Positions 53,712-63,114 of a stretch of DNA of 64,000 bases are shown piece after piece. A program made the position numbers and the translations under genes. Where the stretch lies: assembly GCA_020641055.1 (NCBI GenBank), contig CP067345.1, positions 1,915,317 to 1,979,316 of the forward strand, in the 5' to 3' direction. The notes under the pieces are model-generated. The model had not been told where the DNA came from. It saw nothing but the letters and a program-made list of their open reading frames with translations, and did no database searches. The stretch is from Clostridioides sp. ES-S-0010-02. Its GTDB lineage: Bacteria; Bacillota; Clostridia; Peptostreptococcales; Peptostreptococcaceae. The stretch's first letter is position 1. Each line of letters opens with the position of its first letter.

Positions 53712-55691
53712 ATGAATATATATAACATTGCTAAAAAGAATCTCAAGAAAAACTTTTCGTTTTATTCATTATATTTGTTTTCTGTAGCTTTTATACTCAT
53801 GATATTTTTTAGTTTTGTATCTTTTTCTGTGAATGATATTATAATGAATAAAATTTCATCAGATGGAAGAGTAGAAACTATGACAAAAACTATTTCAATT
53901 TTTATAATTTCATTTGTATTATTCTATATGCTTTACTCAAATAGATTTTTTATAAGACGTAGAATGAGAGAGCTTGGCATATACACCTTGATGGGATATA
54001 GAAAATCAAGTATATTAAAATTAGTTATGATTGAAAATATATTTATTTGCATGATTGCTTTTATTATAGGTGTTTTAGCTGGTTCATTATTACATAAGTT
54101 TATTATACATGTAATTGTGCATTCATTAAATTTAAATGTAGATAGTTCAAAGATACCTTTTTTCAATGTAAATGCTGTTATTTCTAGTATATTATTTTTA
54201 ATTGTTATATTACTTGTACTATATTTTTCAAATTGGAAATTGATTCGAAGAAATTCTCTTCTTAATTTAGTCAAAATAGAACGAAACGAAGAAAAACAGA
54301 TTATAATAAGACCTTTGATAGCTTTTATAGGTATTTTTATGCTTGTATTAGGATATGTACTAGCTTTTGATATGACTAGAGGAAAGGATTCTGTTTGGTA
54401 TAGTATTGGTTTTTCTCCAATTGCTATATTGACCTTACTTTGCGTAGTTGTTGGAACTGTTTTTTTTATAAATTCATTTTTACCTTATATTATTAGAATA
54501 TTAAAAACTAAAAAAAATCATTTTTATAGAGAAATACAGATTATTACAATTCCTAAGTTTATTTACTCCATACGTTCTAATGCAAAAACATTAATTTTAT
54601 TAACTTTGTTGTCAGCAGGAACATTATGTATATTTGCGTCAACTGTTTTATCAATTTATTATCCTGTAGTAGCAGTTTCTCGTATAGTACCTTCTGCTAT
54701 TGAGTTTAAGTTAGAAGAAAAAAGTAATGTTGATAAAATTATTAATGCTGTAAGAGATTATGAATTAATAGAAAACCTTAAATACAGAGAAACAAATATT
54801 ATAAAAGTAAATTCTTCATCAAAAAATTTACCGATTGAGTATTCTATTGGCAAAGACAAAGGAAGAATCTCTGGATTTGACTGTATATCAGAGTCTGATT
54901 ATATAGAATTAATTAAACAACAAGGGAAAAAATTTGATTTAAAACCTCTGAATTATAATGAAAGTGTATTAGTAAAATATAGACCAAGTGAAGAGAATGT
55001 GGATAAAGGGAAAATCCTTAACTTAGATTTATATTCAGATAAAAAGGTAGATGTGGTTATAAAGGATACTACATTAGATAATCCAATTAGTTTTTCAAAT
55101 AGTATTGGAACATTAATAGTGTCGGATAAACTATATAATGAAATATCTAGATACAATAATCTATCAAGAAATTCTATTATAAGTATTGATGGAAAAGATA
55201 TGAGAGATAATAAAGAAATTTATGAAAAACTTAAAAATTTATTAAAGAATAATCCATATTTTATAAGTGCTTATCAAAGAAAATTTGAAATTGTGCATGA
55301 GAGTAGTTCAACTTTTTTATTGATTAGCTTTCTTTCTGTTATATTTTTTATTGCTACAGGAAGTATGCTGTATTTTCACAGTATTTCTAATGCCATTTAT
55401 GATAGAAATAGTTTTAATATATTGAGTAAAATAGGATATAGTCAAAAAAATATAAAGAAAATAATTAAGAATCAGATTTTAGTGTTTTTTTCGATACCAT
55501 ATGTATTAGGAATGGCACATAGTATATTTGGATTAATTGCTTACAAATCTGCTTTAATAGATAACATATTAGGAAATAATACACCTATAATAATTCCAAT
55601 AGTATTTGCAAGTGTCATATTTACACTAGTATATATAGGATATTACATTTTAACAAAGTATTCATGTTATAAAATAGTGCTTAAAAAATAG
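53712..55691 (+). CDS. BceB-type ABC transporter permease (FtsX family)
   Basis: The 659-residue permease has the Bce layout: about ten transmembrane helices and a large extracellular domain of roughly 190 residues (about 330-530) before the last three helices. The N-terminus, NIYNIAKKNLKKNFSFYSLYLFSVAF, and the early RRRMRELGIYTLMGYRKSSILKLVMIENIF are typical FtsX-like coupling segments. BceAB transporters free lipid II cycle intermediates from bacitracin-like or lantibiotic peptides and signal to a histidine kinase. It lies just after its ATPase. AAAGGAG precedes the ATG. Confidence 0.9.
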   Translation: MNIYNIAKKNLKKNFSFYSLYLFSVAFILMIFFSFVSFSVNDIIMNKISSDGRVETMTKTISIFIISFVLFYMLYSNRFFIRRRMRELGIYTLMGYRKSSILKLVMIENIFICMIAFIIGVLAGSLLHKFIIHVIVHSLNLNVDSSKIPFFNVNAVISSILFLIVILLVLYFSNWKLIRRNSLLNLVKIERNEEKQIIIRPLIAFIGIFMLVLGYVLAFDMTRGKDSVWYSIGFSPIAILTLLCVVVGTVFFINSFLPYIIRILKTKKNHFYREIQIITIPKFIYSIRSNAKTLILLTLLSAGTLCIFASTVLSIYYPVVAVSRIVPSAIEFKLEEKSNVDKIINAVRDYELIENLKYRETNIIKVNSSSKNLPIEYSIGKDKGRISGFDCISESDYIELIKQQGKKFDLKPLNYNESVLVKYRPSEENVDKGKILNLDLYSDKKVDVVIKDTTLDNPISFSNSIGTLIVSDKLYNEISRYNNLSRNSIISIDGKDMRDNKEIYEKLKNLLKNNPYFISAYQRKFEIVHESSSTFLLISFLSVIFFIATGSMLYFHSISNAIYDRNSFNILSKIGYSQKNIKKIIKNQILVFFSIPYVLGMAHSIFGLIAYKSALIDNILGNNTPIIIPIVFASVIFTLVYIGYYILTKYSCYKIVLKK

Positions 55692-55803
55692 CATTAAAAA
55701 TTTTATAAAATATTTGGAAAATAGAAGATAAGCATCTTGTATATAAATTAATTTACAAGTTATGTAATGTTATCATATAATTAATTATCAGAAAGGAGTT
55801 AAT

Positions 55804-57390
55804 ATGTTCAAAGTCAGTTATAATAAAAGAAAGATTTTCATATTAATAAATCAATTATTGATAATATTATTTCTAATTTATGAATTTTTTAATAATAAAA
55901 ATATTAAAAGTATTTCCATTTTCACTCTCTTACTTGTATCTATTATAGTTGTTGATATAATGTACATTGAATTAATTAACTTGAAACAAAATAGAGTGCT
56001 CGTACAATTTACAAACTTGCTTGTTTTGCTTTCTTGGTATTTTTTATTTTTATTTGATAATAGTAAAACATCTTCTGAATTAATTTTTTTCCTAAGTCCA
56101 ATTATTGTTTTTGAAAGTGTAAGATTTTTATTTGTATTTTTCTTTCAAGATTACAAATACAACTACCAGAAAGGCTTAGAATTTATATTGAAACTTATGT
56201 GTGCTTTGACAGTCGTTTCAAAATTTATTGATAATCATCTGTTTGCACTACTTTATTTATTACAAATAATTATAAGTTTGATAAGCTTTATATTCTTAAT
56301 AGTCTTATATAAAAAAACTGTGATACTTGTTTTAAAGTGTGAGAAAAGAAATTTTATATATTCAGCTATTTTATTGTTTATATTCCTTGTATATGCTATA
56401 GTTTTTTCTAAAAAACAGGAATATGTTGAGAATCTAGGAATGTATTTAATTATATCATTAGCCATATTTAGTATCCATAATATTGCTATAAAAGATAAAG
56501 GTTATATAAAACAAAATACTATGCTAAATGGTAAGAAAAGATTGATTTTTATTTCTTTAATAAGTGTATTTTTCGTTGGAATTGGAAAACTATTAGACCT
56601 TAATATAATTACGTATTTTATAATAATACATTGTATATTTTGGTTTACTCTACTTTACTTTATTTTAATTTACACAAACATTGATGATATCATATATAAT
56701 AAAAATTCAGTAAAAAAATTTAGTGTGCAAGAAAGCAACTTAATAAATAATCTAATGCAGATATATAAAGAGGAAGAGCTTAAAAAGGATTTTTCTAATT
56801 ATCTACATGATGAAGTATTACAAGATTTACTGTCAATTAAAAATATGATGAAAAAATCTGAAAATCCAGATGTAAAATATATAATCGTAAGTACATTAGA
56901 AAAATTAAATCTATCTATTCGCAATCAAATGCAGGATTATCATCCAATATTGTTAAAAACACTTACATTAAAAGAAAATATAGAAAATATGTTTGTTATG
57001 GTTAGAGGTAATTATTTATCTAAAAATATAGAAATTTGTTTTACATGTGAAGATAATATATTTTTGGCTGAACCATATAATTTTATTATATACCGTATAT
57101 TAAAAGAGCTAGTAACAAATGCTTTTAAACATTCAAATTGCTCTAAAATCGAAATTTCACTAATTCAAAAAAATAAAGATATAATTCTTTCAGTATTAGA
57201 TAACGGAGTGGGAGTGGAAAGTGAATATGATTTAATAAGATATCAAAATAATGGGCTATCTTCTATTCAAGAACAATTACACAGATTAAATGGTGTTTTT
57301 AATATTGATAAGACAGCTTCTGGGTTTAGTATTGTTGTAAAAATTCCTATGGAAGGAGAGAATTATTATAAATATTTTATTAATAGATGA
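55804..57390 (+). CDS. NarL-type sensor histidine kinase
   Basis: The 528-residue kinase has eight to nine N-terminal membrane helices up to about residue 290 with almost no extracellular domain. A HisKA_3 dimerisation helix follows with the phospho-acceptor His335 in YLHDEVLQDLLS, then an ATP-binding domain with ELVTNAFKHSN (N-box), LDNGVGV and NNGLSSIQEQLHRLNG. Bce-type transporters normally work with short two-helix BceS kinases of the HPK3 class. A multi-helix HisKA_3 kinase is unusual. It may receive the signal through the transporter or sense the membrane itself. The gene overlaps the likely start of the response regulator by 26 bases. Confidence 0.88.
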   Translation: MFKVSYNKRKIFILINQLLIILFLIYEFFNNKNIKSISIFTLLLVSIIVVDIMYIELINLKQNRVLVQFTNLLVLLSWYFLFLFDNSKTSSELIFFLSPIIVFESVRFLFVFFFQDYKYNYQKGLEFILKLMCALTVVSKFIDNHLFALLYLLQIIISLISFIFLIVLYKKTVILVLKCEKRNFIYSAILLFIFLVYAIVFSKKQEYVENLGMYLIISLAIFSIHNIAIKDKGYIKQNTMLNGKKRLIFISLISVFFVGIGKLLDLNIITYFIIIHCIFWFTLLYFILIYTNIDDIIYNKNSVKKFSVQESNLINNLMQIYKEEELKKDFSNYLHDEVLQDLLSIKNMMKKSENPDVKYIIVSTLEKLNLSIRNQMQDYHPILLKTLTLKENIENMFVMVRGNYLSKNIEICFTCEDNIFLAEPYNFIIYRILKELVTNAFKHSNCSKIEISLIQKNKDIILSVLDNGVGVESEYDLIRYQNNGLSSIQEQLHRLNGVFNIDKTASGFSIVVKIPMEGENYYKYFINR

Positions 57391-57973
57391 CCATGTGTTA
57401 TTTGCAAAAAGCTTAGAAATTGCATTAGAAGATTATACTGAAATAGAAAAATTTATTTATATTAAAGATATTTCCCAGGTAATTTCAATAATTAAAAATG
57501 AAAAACCAGATATAATTCTTATTGATATTAATTTAGGAAAAATTGATAATGATGGGTTGTCTCTAGCAAAAGACATTATAAGAATAATACCTAAAGTAAA
57601 AATAGTCATGTTAACGGGTTATGATTTGCCTGTATATAAGTATGAAGCTCAAAAAATGGGTGCAAAAGGCTTTATAAATAAAAATATTGAGCCAGATAAA
57701 TTTATTGAAATATTAAATCAGATTCAAAATGGATATAATTATTTTCCCAATGAAATAAAATATATTGAAGAGCTAACACATAGAGAAAAATTAATATTGC
57801 AATTTCTATATAATGGAGTTAAGAGAAAAGATATAGCAACTCAATTATACTTAAGTGAGCGAACAGTATCTAATCATATCCAAAACATTTTTGATAAACT
57901 AAATGTATCTTCTTCATTAGAAGCTGTCACAAAGGGAGTTCAGCTTGGATATATTAAACTCAATATGCAATAA
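57365..57973 (+). CDS. NarL/LuxR-type response regulator with probable AUU start
   Basis: The product has a receiver domain and a LuxR HTH (EELTHREKLILQFLYNGVKRKDIATQLYLSERTVSNHIQNIFDKLNV). The acid pair of the receiver, IDDH, lies upstream of the first conventional start codon (GTG 57395). Between the preceding in-frame stop (57338) and that GTG there is no ATG, GTG or TTG. An AGGAG (57354-57358) sits six bases before ATT 57365, which would give a normal INILLIDDHVLFAKSLE start. ATT 57362 and ATA 57368 are alternatives. The phospho-acceptor is the Asp in IILIDINLG. The GTG form would lack the acid pocket. It is likely cognate to the kinase upstream. Confidence 0.82.
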   Translation: MINILLIDDHVLFAKSLEIALEDYTEIEKFIYIKDISQVISIIKNEKPDIILIDINLGKIDNDGLSLAKDIIRIIPKVKIVMLTGYDLPVYKYEAQKMGAKGFINKNIEPDKFIEILNQIQNGYNYFPNEIKYIEELTHREKLILQFLYNGVKRKDIATQLYLSERTVSNHIQNIFDKLNVSSSLEAVTKGVQLGYIKLNMQ

Positions 57974-58070
57974 GAGAAGTTTGTAGTTCAGTAAATGTAT
58001 TTGATTGTAAATTTTCATCTAATATAATAATTAAATTTAAGTAGAAATTTTTATCATTTAAAATATATAT

Positions 58071-58110
58071 AAAAAGGCTATCTAAAATAAAATTTTAAGA
58101 TAGCCTTTTT
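58071..58110. terminator. Bidirectional rho-independent terminator
   Basis: AAAAAGGCTATCT pairs perfectly with AGATAGCCTTTTT around an AT-rich loop. It closes both the two-component operon and the convergent ytaF gene. Confidence 0.9.
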
Positions 58111-58111
58111 G

Positions 58112-58735
58112 TTAACATATTTTCATAAATCCAATAATTAGTAAAATCAAACCGCTTAACCAAGATAAATTTAGATTTATATTTTTAACAAATACATTTC
58201 CTAGTAAACAACCAAATGATACTGCTAATATATTTGAAATTAGAGAAAATAAGATAACTTGTATATAATTTACACCTACAAGACCACTTCCAAATCCAAT
58301 AGCCAATCCATCTAAGCTTAAAGCAAGTGCAAGTGTAAATGCTTCAGCAGATTTAAGGATTTTAGATTTATTTGTATCTAAAGTGTCAGGTTCAACACTA
58401 ACATTAAAATTTAACTTAAGGTCTAGCATATTAAAATTATAATCTTTTGAATGTATGGATTTTTTCTTGAAATAAGATTTAAAGAAACTCTCAACTAATC
58501 GAGAACTTCCTAATAAAAATAAAATTAAAAAGCATATCAACATTGTTATATTTTGAGGTAAGAAGTCTCTAGCTATTGTACCTGCAAAAAGTGATATTGC
58601 CAAAATTGCTGAAGAAACCACACTAATAATCATATTTGAATATAAAGGAACTTTAACTTTATTTACGCCATATCCAAAACTTGTTACAAAGGCATCTATA
58701 CAAAGAGAAGTTACTAATAAAATTGATTCAATCAC
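58112..58735 (-). CDS. ytaF: Sporulation membrane protein YtaF (MntP-like fold)
   Basis: The 207-residue protein has six transmembrane helices in two similar halves. Each half has an Asp-containing motif, CIDAFVTSFGYGVN near the N-terminus and LSLDGLAIGFGSGLVG in the second half, as in YtaF and the manganese exporter MntP. A charged 45-residue loop separates the halves. YtaF was named for sporulation genes, but its biochemical function is unsettled; the MntP resemblance suggests cation transport. It starts at GTG 58735. AAAGGATG lies about 10 bases upstream. Confidence 0.85.
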   Translation of the reverse strand: MIESILLVTSLCIDAFVTSFGYGVNKVKVPLYSNMIISVVSSAILAISLFAGTIARDFLPQNITMLICFLILFLLGSSRLVESFFKSYFKKKSIHSKDYNFNMLDLKLNFNVSVEPDTLDTNKSKILKSAEAFTLALALSLDGLAIGFGSGLVGVNYIQVILFSLISNILAVSFGCLLGNVFVKNINLNLSWLSGLILLIIGFMKIC

Positions 58736-58918
58736 AGTAGATTAACATCCTTTCTCTTAAATTTTATACTTATATAGTTATAGTATTGTAAAAAGAGATA
58801 AATTGTTACAGATAAACCAATAGAGTGTTGATAGAATTTCAACATTTTGTAACACCTAAAAAACAAAAAATTCATATTATATAATATAAAATCAAACCTA
58901 ATAAAGCAGGTGAAAATA

Positions 58919-59566
58919 ATGGAGCAACATATTGAGGTTGAGAGTTTTGGTAATCTATTGAAGGCATTATTAAAAGAAAAATCAATATCAATGGGAGCGT
59001 TGAGTAAAAAAAGCGGAATTGATAAATCTACTATATCTCGCATAGCAAATAATAAACAAAAACCGAATATAAATCACCTAGAAAAGATTGCAATACACTT
59101 AAATGTAAATTTAGAAGAGTTATTAAAAGCATCAGGATATGAGTTTAAAAACAGTAATAATAAACAAATTTTTAATATAGATAGCGATTTTAGTAACTTT
59201 GATGATGTACTTGGATTTGCAAATTTAATTAATGATAAAAATTTCAACGGAAATATTGAGAAAGAGTTAAGTAAATGTGAATTATATGTTCAAACAGATG
59301 AAGGGAAAAAATTACTTTTTGATAGTTTTAGTAAAAAAATAGATTCTATAGAAAAACAAGGACAATTTACAGATAGACTGAGGGACATGTATGCTGAATT
59401 TTGTACAGGAAAATTAGGAATAAAAAAATATTTATTGACTGGAAGTATGCTGCTTTACTTTGTTATATCAACGGATGTTATTCCAGACTTTGTATTTCCA
59501 ATAGGATTTATGGATGACTTAGTAGCATTAAATATGATTACAAAACTACTTAGAAAAGATAAGTAG
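58919..59566 (+). CDS. XRE-HTH protein with C-terminal DUF1232 (YkvA-like) domain
   Basis: The 215-residue protein has an N-terminal XRE helix-turn-helix (LLKEKSISMGALSKKSGIDKSTISRIANNKQKPNINHLEKIAIHLNV). After a helical middle comes a C-terminal hydrophobic DUF1232 segment (LLTGSMLLYFVISTDVIPDFVFPIGFMDDLVALNMITKLL, about 170-210). DUF1232 is a short membrane-associated hairpin with the ISTDVIPDF motif. The fusion suggests a DNA-binding protein tethered to, or sensing, the membrane. I start it at ATG 58919 behind AGGTG; a GTG at 58910 overlaps that site. Target genes are unknown. Confidence 0.82.
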   Translation: MEQHIEVESFGNLLKALLKEKSISMGALSKKSGIDKSTISRIANNKQKPNINHLEKIAIHLNVNLEELLKASGYEFKNSNNKQIFNIDSDFSNFDDVLGFANLINDKNFNGNIEKELSKCELYVQTDEGKKLLFDSFSKKIDSIEKQGQFTDRLRDMYAEFCTGKLGIKKYLLTGSMLLYFVISTDVIPDFVFPIGFMDDLVALNMITKLLRKDK

Positions 59567-59769
59567 TTTTGTAATTGTACTACTCTATGGAGATGACAAG
59601 CAAAGATACTGAGTATAGATAAATTTTAATGTTTATCTAAGGAGAAATAACTTGAAAATTTTAAAATAAACAATTTAATATATATTTTGTATGTATTTAA
59701 GTATATAAAATAAAATAATATCCAAACTAATACAAAATAGTGATAATTTTTTTGTACTGGAGGATATTT

Positions 59770-60828
59770 ATGAATTGCAAATGGATATCTAAAATAGATG
59801 AAAGAAAAAAATGTCATAGAGAAGCAGATTCTTCTGGATATTGTATTTTTCACAAAGAGAATAAGTCTAGTGAAGATATAAAACTGATGATGGATAATAT
59901 ATATAAAGAAGAAATAAATGAATTTAATGGATTTATATTTGAAAATGAATTTAATGCAGAAGAAATATTAACTTATGACTATAAATTATTAAATTTTTCT
60001 GAAACGATATTTAAAAAAGAAGCAAATTTTAGAAAATATCTTTTTAAAAAAAATGTTATTTTTAACTATACAGATTTCAGGGGTCAAGTATCTTTTAATG
60101 CTTGTGTATTTTTAGAAAATTGTGATTTTAATAAAACAAAGTTCAATAAGGTATATATAAATGATAAGATATTTGAAAAAGTAAAATTTAAAGGGCCTGA
60201 TTTAGTAGTTAATAAAGTAGAAAATTTTCCAAGAATGGATGGAATAATTTTTAGTATGTGTACAAAATTTATACTTAAAAATGTGGAGTATGGAAAAAGT
60301 GAATGCAAGCATGGAAAAATAAATTATAGAATAGCTAGAAATCAAGCTACAAAAATTGGAGATTATGAGATGATAGGTCCTTACTATTATAAGGAAAGAA
60401 TTTATAGTAGCAAAATGATAAAACGTTCTGACTATCCAACTCTCAGCAGTTATTTAGTTGAAAAGTTTTTTGACCAAATAGCGCACTATACTACAGGTTA
60501 TGGAGAAAAACCATGGAATATATTATTTGTGATTATAGCTATAATAAGTAGTTTTGCCTTATTATATCTATTCGTAGGTATAGAAAGTTCAAACAGTACA
60601 CTTATAACTTTAAATATAAATAACTTAGGTAATTATTCAGCAAGTGAGATTTTTAAAACATATATAGATTTATGGTATTTTAGTATGGCTACATTTAGTA
60701 CAGTAGGATACGGAGATATGGTTGCTACAAGTTTGATTGGTAAAGCTTTAGCAGGTATAGAAGTATTTTTAGGAGTTACAATAGGAGCAATTTGGGCATC
60801 TGTGATTATTAAGAGAATGATAAGATAA
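59770..60828 (+). CDS. Two-helix potassium channel with pentapeptide-repeat-like N-terminus
   Basis: The 352-residue protein starts with a Cys/His cluster (CKWISKIDERKKCHREADSSGYCIFH, about 3-28), a possible zinc knuckle. A stretch with pentapeptide-repeat character follows (NFSETIFKKEANFRKYLFKKNVIFNYTDFRGQVSFNACVF, about 78-117). The C-terminal third is an ion-channel module: helix NILFVIIAIISSFALLYLFVGI, pore with selectivity filter TVGYGD, and helix ALAGIEVFLGVTIGAIWASVI. It should be a K+ channel. ATG 59770 follows GGAGG. The combination of soluble N-terminal domain and channel suggests gating by a cytoplasmic signal. Confidence 0.85.
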   Translation: MNCKWISKIDERKKCHREADSSGYCIFHKENKSSEDIKLMMDNIYKEEINEFNGFIFENEFNAEEILTYDYKLLNFSETIFKKEANFRKYLFKKNVIFNYTDFRGQVSFNACVFLENCDFNKTKFNKVYINDKIFEKVKFKGPDLVVNKVENFPRMDGIIFSMCTKFILKNVEYGKSECKHGKINYRIARNQATKIGDYEMIGPYYYKERIYSSKMIKRSDYPTLSSYLVEKFFDQIAHYTTGYGEKPWNILFVIIAIISSFALLYLFVGIESSNSTLITLNINNLGNYSASEIFKTYIDLWYFSMATFSTVGYGDMVATSLIGKALAGIEVFLGVTIGAIWASVIIKRMIR

Positions 60829-60931
60829 TATCTGTGTAAATATGGATAGGTATTAATTACTAGATATAAATTGGACTAAAGAGGGAAAATTTAAATATAA
60901 ATATACTTAATAATCCAAGAAGGTGAAAAAA

Positions 60932-62116
60932 TTGAAAAACGGAATAAAAAAAATTTTAACATTAACTCTAATTCTAGCATTTATAATACCAAATTATTCA
61001 TATGCTGATGAAAAATCCGTAGACAAATACTCAAAAACATCTATACTTATAGACCAAGAAACAGGTAGAGTCTTGTATGGTAAAGAGCCTGATATGAAGG
61101 TACCTTTAGCAAGTTTAAGTAAGATGATGACTTTTTTACTTGCAATAGAGGCTATTGAAAATAAAGAAGTAAAAGAAACTGACACAATAAAGATAGACAA
61201 GTCTATTGCTTCAGTGAAAGGTTCAAGCTATAAACTAAAAGTTGGTGAAGAAGTACCACTTATAGAACTTATGAGAGGTCTTATGATTGTATCAGGAAAT
61301 GATGCAGCAATTGCTATAGCAAAACATATTTGCAAATCTAAAGAGGCATTTGTAGATAGGATGAACAAAAAAGCAAAAGAAATAGGAATGACTAATACTC
61401 ATTTTTTAAATCCAAATGGTCTTCCAATATATGATTTAAGTAATCCCAAAAAACCAGCAAAAGAAAATATATCTACTGCAAGAGATATATCTATTCTTGG
61501 AAAATACATGTTTGACCATTATGAAAAGCAAGTAACAGCTATAACTGATATGGAAACCTATACGAACTCAGATAGAAGCTTTGAAAAAAGCAATACAAAT
61601 GCATTATTGAGAATTATACCTGAAGTTGATGGTATAAAAACAGGGTACACTGGGAATGCTGGCTATTGTTTATCATTTTCTATGATTGTTAATAAGAATG
61701 AGAAAAATGAGAAAAAACGTAGAGTAATAGGCGTTGTATTAGGTGCTAATCATAAAGATAAAAGAATATCCTCTTCTTTGGCTATGTTAAAATATGGAAA
61801 AGAGAATTTTAATATGAAAAAAGTAATTGATAAAGATAGCTTTATTGGTAAGAAATATATAAAAGGAATGAAAGAACTAGAGGTTACTTTAAAAGCCAAA
61901 AATGAACTTTATACAATATTAAAAAATGATGAAAATATAAAATCTGAAGTAAAAATTAAAAATATGGAGTATCCTGTTAAAAAAGGTGATACTATGGGTA
62001 CTATAAAATATTACACTAGTTCAGGTGATTTACTTGGAAGTGTAGATATAGTCAGTGATAATAGTGTTGATAATGTACCACTAAAAATAAAATTAAAAAT
62101 GAAATTTGCAAATTAA
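60932..62116 (+). CDS. D-alanyl-D-alanine carboxypeptidase, DacF/PBP5 type
   Basis: The 394-residue low-molecular-weight penicillin-binding protein removes the terminal D-Ala of peptidoglycan stem peptides. A signal peptide (KKILTLTLILAFIIPNYSYA) precedes the peptidase domain. Active-site motifs are Ser61-x-x-Lys64 in LASLSKMM, Ser121-Gly-Asn123 and KTG in VDGIKTGYTG. The C-terminal domain (about 280-394) is beta-rich, as in PBP5. I prefer TTG 60932 over GTG 60923, because AAGGTG is spaced for the TTG. Sporulation (DacF-like) or vegetative wall trimming are both possible. Confidence 0.9.
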   Translation: MKNGIKKILTLTLILAFIIPNYSYADEKSVDKYSKTSILIDQETGRVLYGKEPDMKVPLASLSKMMTFLLAIEAIENKEVKETDTIKIDKSIASVKGSSYKLKVGEEVPLIELMRGLMIVSGNDAAIAIAKHICKSKEAFVDRMNKKAKEIGMTNTHFLNPNGLPIYDLSNPKKPAKENISTARDISILGKYMFDHYEKQVTAITDMETYTNSDRSFEKSNTNALLRIIPEVDGIKTGYTGNAGYCLSFSMIVNKNEKNEKKRRVIGVVLGANHKDKRISSSLAMLKYGKENFNMKKVIDKDSFIGKKYIKGMKELEVTLKAKNELYTILKNDENIKSEVKIKNMEYPVKKGDTMGTIKYYTSSGDLLGSVDIVSDNSVDNVPLKIKLKMKFAN

Positions 62117-62177
62117 ATTCAAAAAAATGGTATAAAATATACAAAAAAATATAAAAATAGAAAATATGGAAAAAATA

Positions 62178-62223
62178 TTGTTATTTTTTCACCTCTATGA
62201 TATACTACTAGAGGTGAAAAAAT
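62178..62223 (+). promoter_or_regulatory. rpsB promoter inside a perfect inverted repeat
   Basis: TTGTTA (62178-62183) and TATACT (62201-62206) are spaced by 17 bases, about 117 bases before rpsB. ATTTTTTCACCTCTA (62183-62197) is repeated inverted, without a mismatch, as TAGAGGTGAAAAAAT (62209-62223). The repeat centres on the -10 element. It could be an operator. As a terminator for the upstream gene it would lack a T-run. The 100-base leader between it and rpsB may also hold an autoregulatory S2-binding structure, which I cannot confirm. Confidence 0.6.
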
Positions 62224-62322
62224 AAAATAAATCACACACAGCATTGGGATCCTTAAAAGGTGCCTATTACATGGTTTTTTAGGGAGAAGATCAAGCTGGA
62301 GGTATAAAACCAGGAGGTAAAT

Positions 62323-63036
62323 ATGTCAGTAATATCAATGAAACAATTATTAGAAGCAGGTGTTCACTTCGGTCACCAAACAAGAAGATGGAACCCTAAA
62401 ATGGCTAAGTATATATTCACAGAAAGAAATGGAATATATATAATCGACTTACAAAAAACAGTTAAAAAAGTTGAAGAAGCTTACAAGTTCACTAAAGAAG
62501 TAGCTGAAACAGGAAAGCCAATTTTATTCGTAGGAACTAAGAAACAAGCTCAAGATGCGATAAAAGATGAAGCTGAAAGATGTGGAATGTACTTTGTTAA
62601 TGAAAGATGGTTAGGTGGAATGTTAACAAACCACAAAACTATAAAAACTAGAATAAATAAATTAAGAGAATTAGAAAAAATGGAAGAAGAAGGCGTATTT
62701 AACGTTCTTCCTAAAAAAGAAGTTATAAAATTAAGAGCTGAAAAAGAAAAACTAGAAAAGTACTTAGGTGGAATAAAAGACATGCCTGAATTACCAGGTG
62801 CAATGTTCGTAGTTGACCCAAGAAAAGAAAACATAGCTATTCAAGAAGCTCACAGATTAGGTATACCAGTAGTTGGTATAGTTGATACAAACTGTGACCC
62901 AGAACAATTAGACTTTGCTATACCAGGAAATGATGATGCAATAAGAGCCGTAAAATTAATAACTGGTGCTATGGCAACAGCTGTAATTGAAGGTAGACAA
63001 GGTGCTGAAGAAGAAGTAGCTGAAGACCAAGAATAA
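62323..63036 (+). CDS. rpsB: 30S ribosomal protein S2
   Basis: The 237-residue protein is a complete S2: [26 protein letters not shown] at the start, then [17 protein letters not shown], the [10 protein letters not shown] motif, [11 protein letters not shown] and [32 protein letters not shown]. It binds the 30S head-body junction and bridges to S1-like functions. GGAGG precedes the ATG. Codon use is clearly that of a highly expressed gene. It is followed by tsf as in nearly all bacteria, with a hairpin between. Confidence 0.98.
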   Translation: MSVISMKQLLEAGVHFGHQTRRWNPKMAKYIFTERNGIYIIDLQKTVKKVEEAYKFTKEVAETGKPILFVGTKKQAQDAIKDEAERCGMYFVNERWLGGMLTNHKTIKTRINKLRELEKMEEEGVFNVLPKKEVIKLRAEKEKLEKYLGGIKDMPELPGAMFVVDPRKENIAIQEAHRLGIPVVGIVDTNCDPEQLDFAIPGNDDAIRAVKLITGAMATAVIEGRQGAEEEVAEDQE

Positions 63037-63048
63037 TAATTTGACAAT

Positions 63049-63077
63049 TAAATGGTAAGGGTCGCCCTTACCATTTA
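63049..63077 (+). promoter_or_regulatory. Hairpin between rpsB and tsf
   Basis: TAAATGGTAAGGG pairs perfectly with CCCTTACCATTTA around a three-base loop. No T-run follows, so it is more likely a processing or stability element, or a leaky attenuator setting the S2:EF-Ts ratio, than a full terminator. Confidence 0.65.
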
Positions 63078-63114
63078 TAATATGGAATAGAATAAGTAGG
63101 AGGAAACTTAAAAA

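Noticed and set aside
62183-62223. Rho-independent terminator of the carboxypeptidase gene
   Set aside because: The stem is strong, but an A-rich stretch, not a T-run, follows it on the plus strand; the central -10 element favours a promoter-associated operator.
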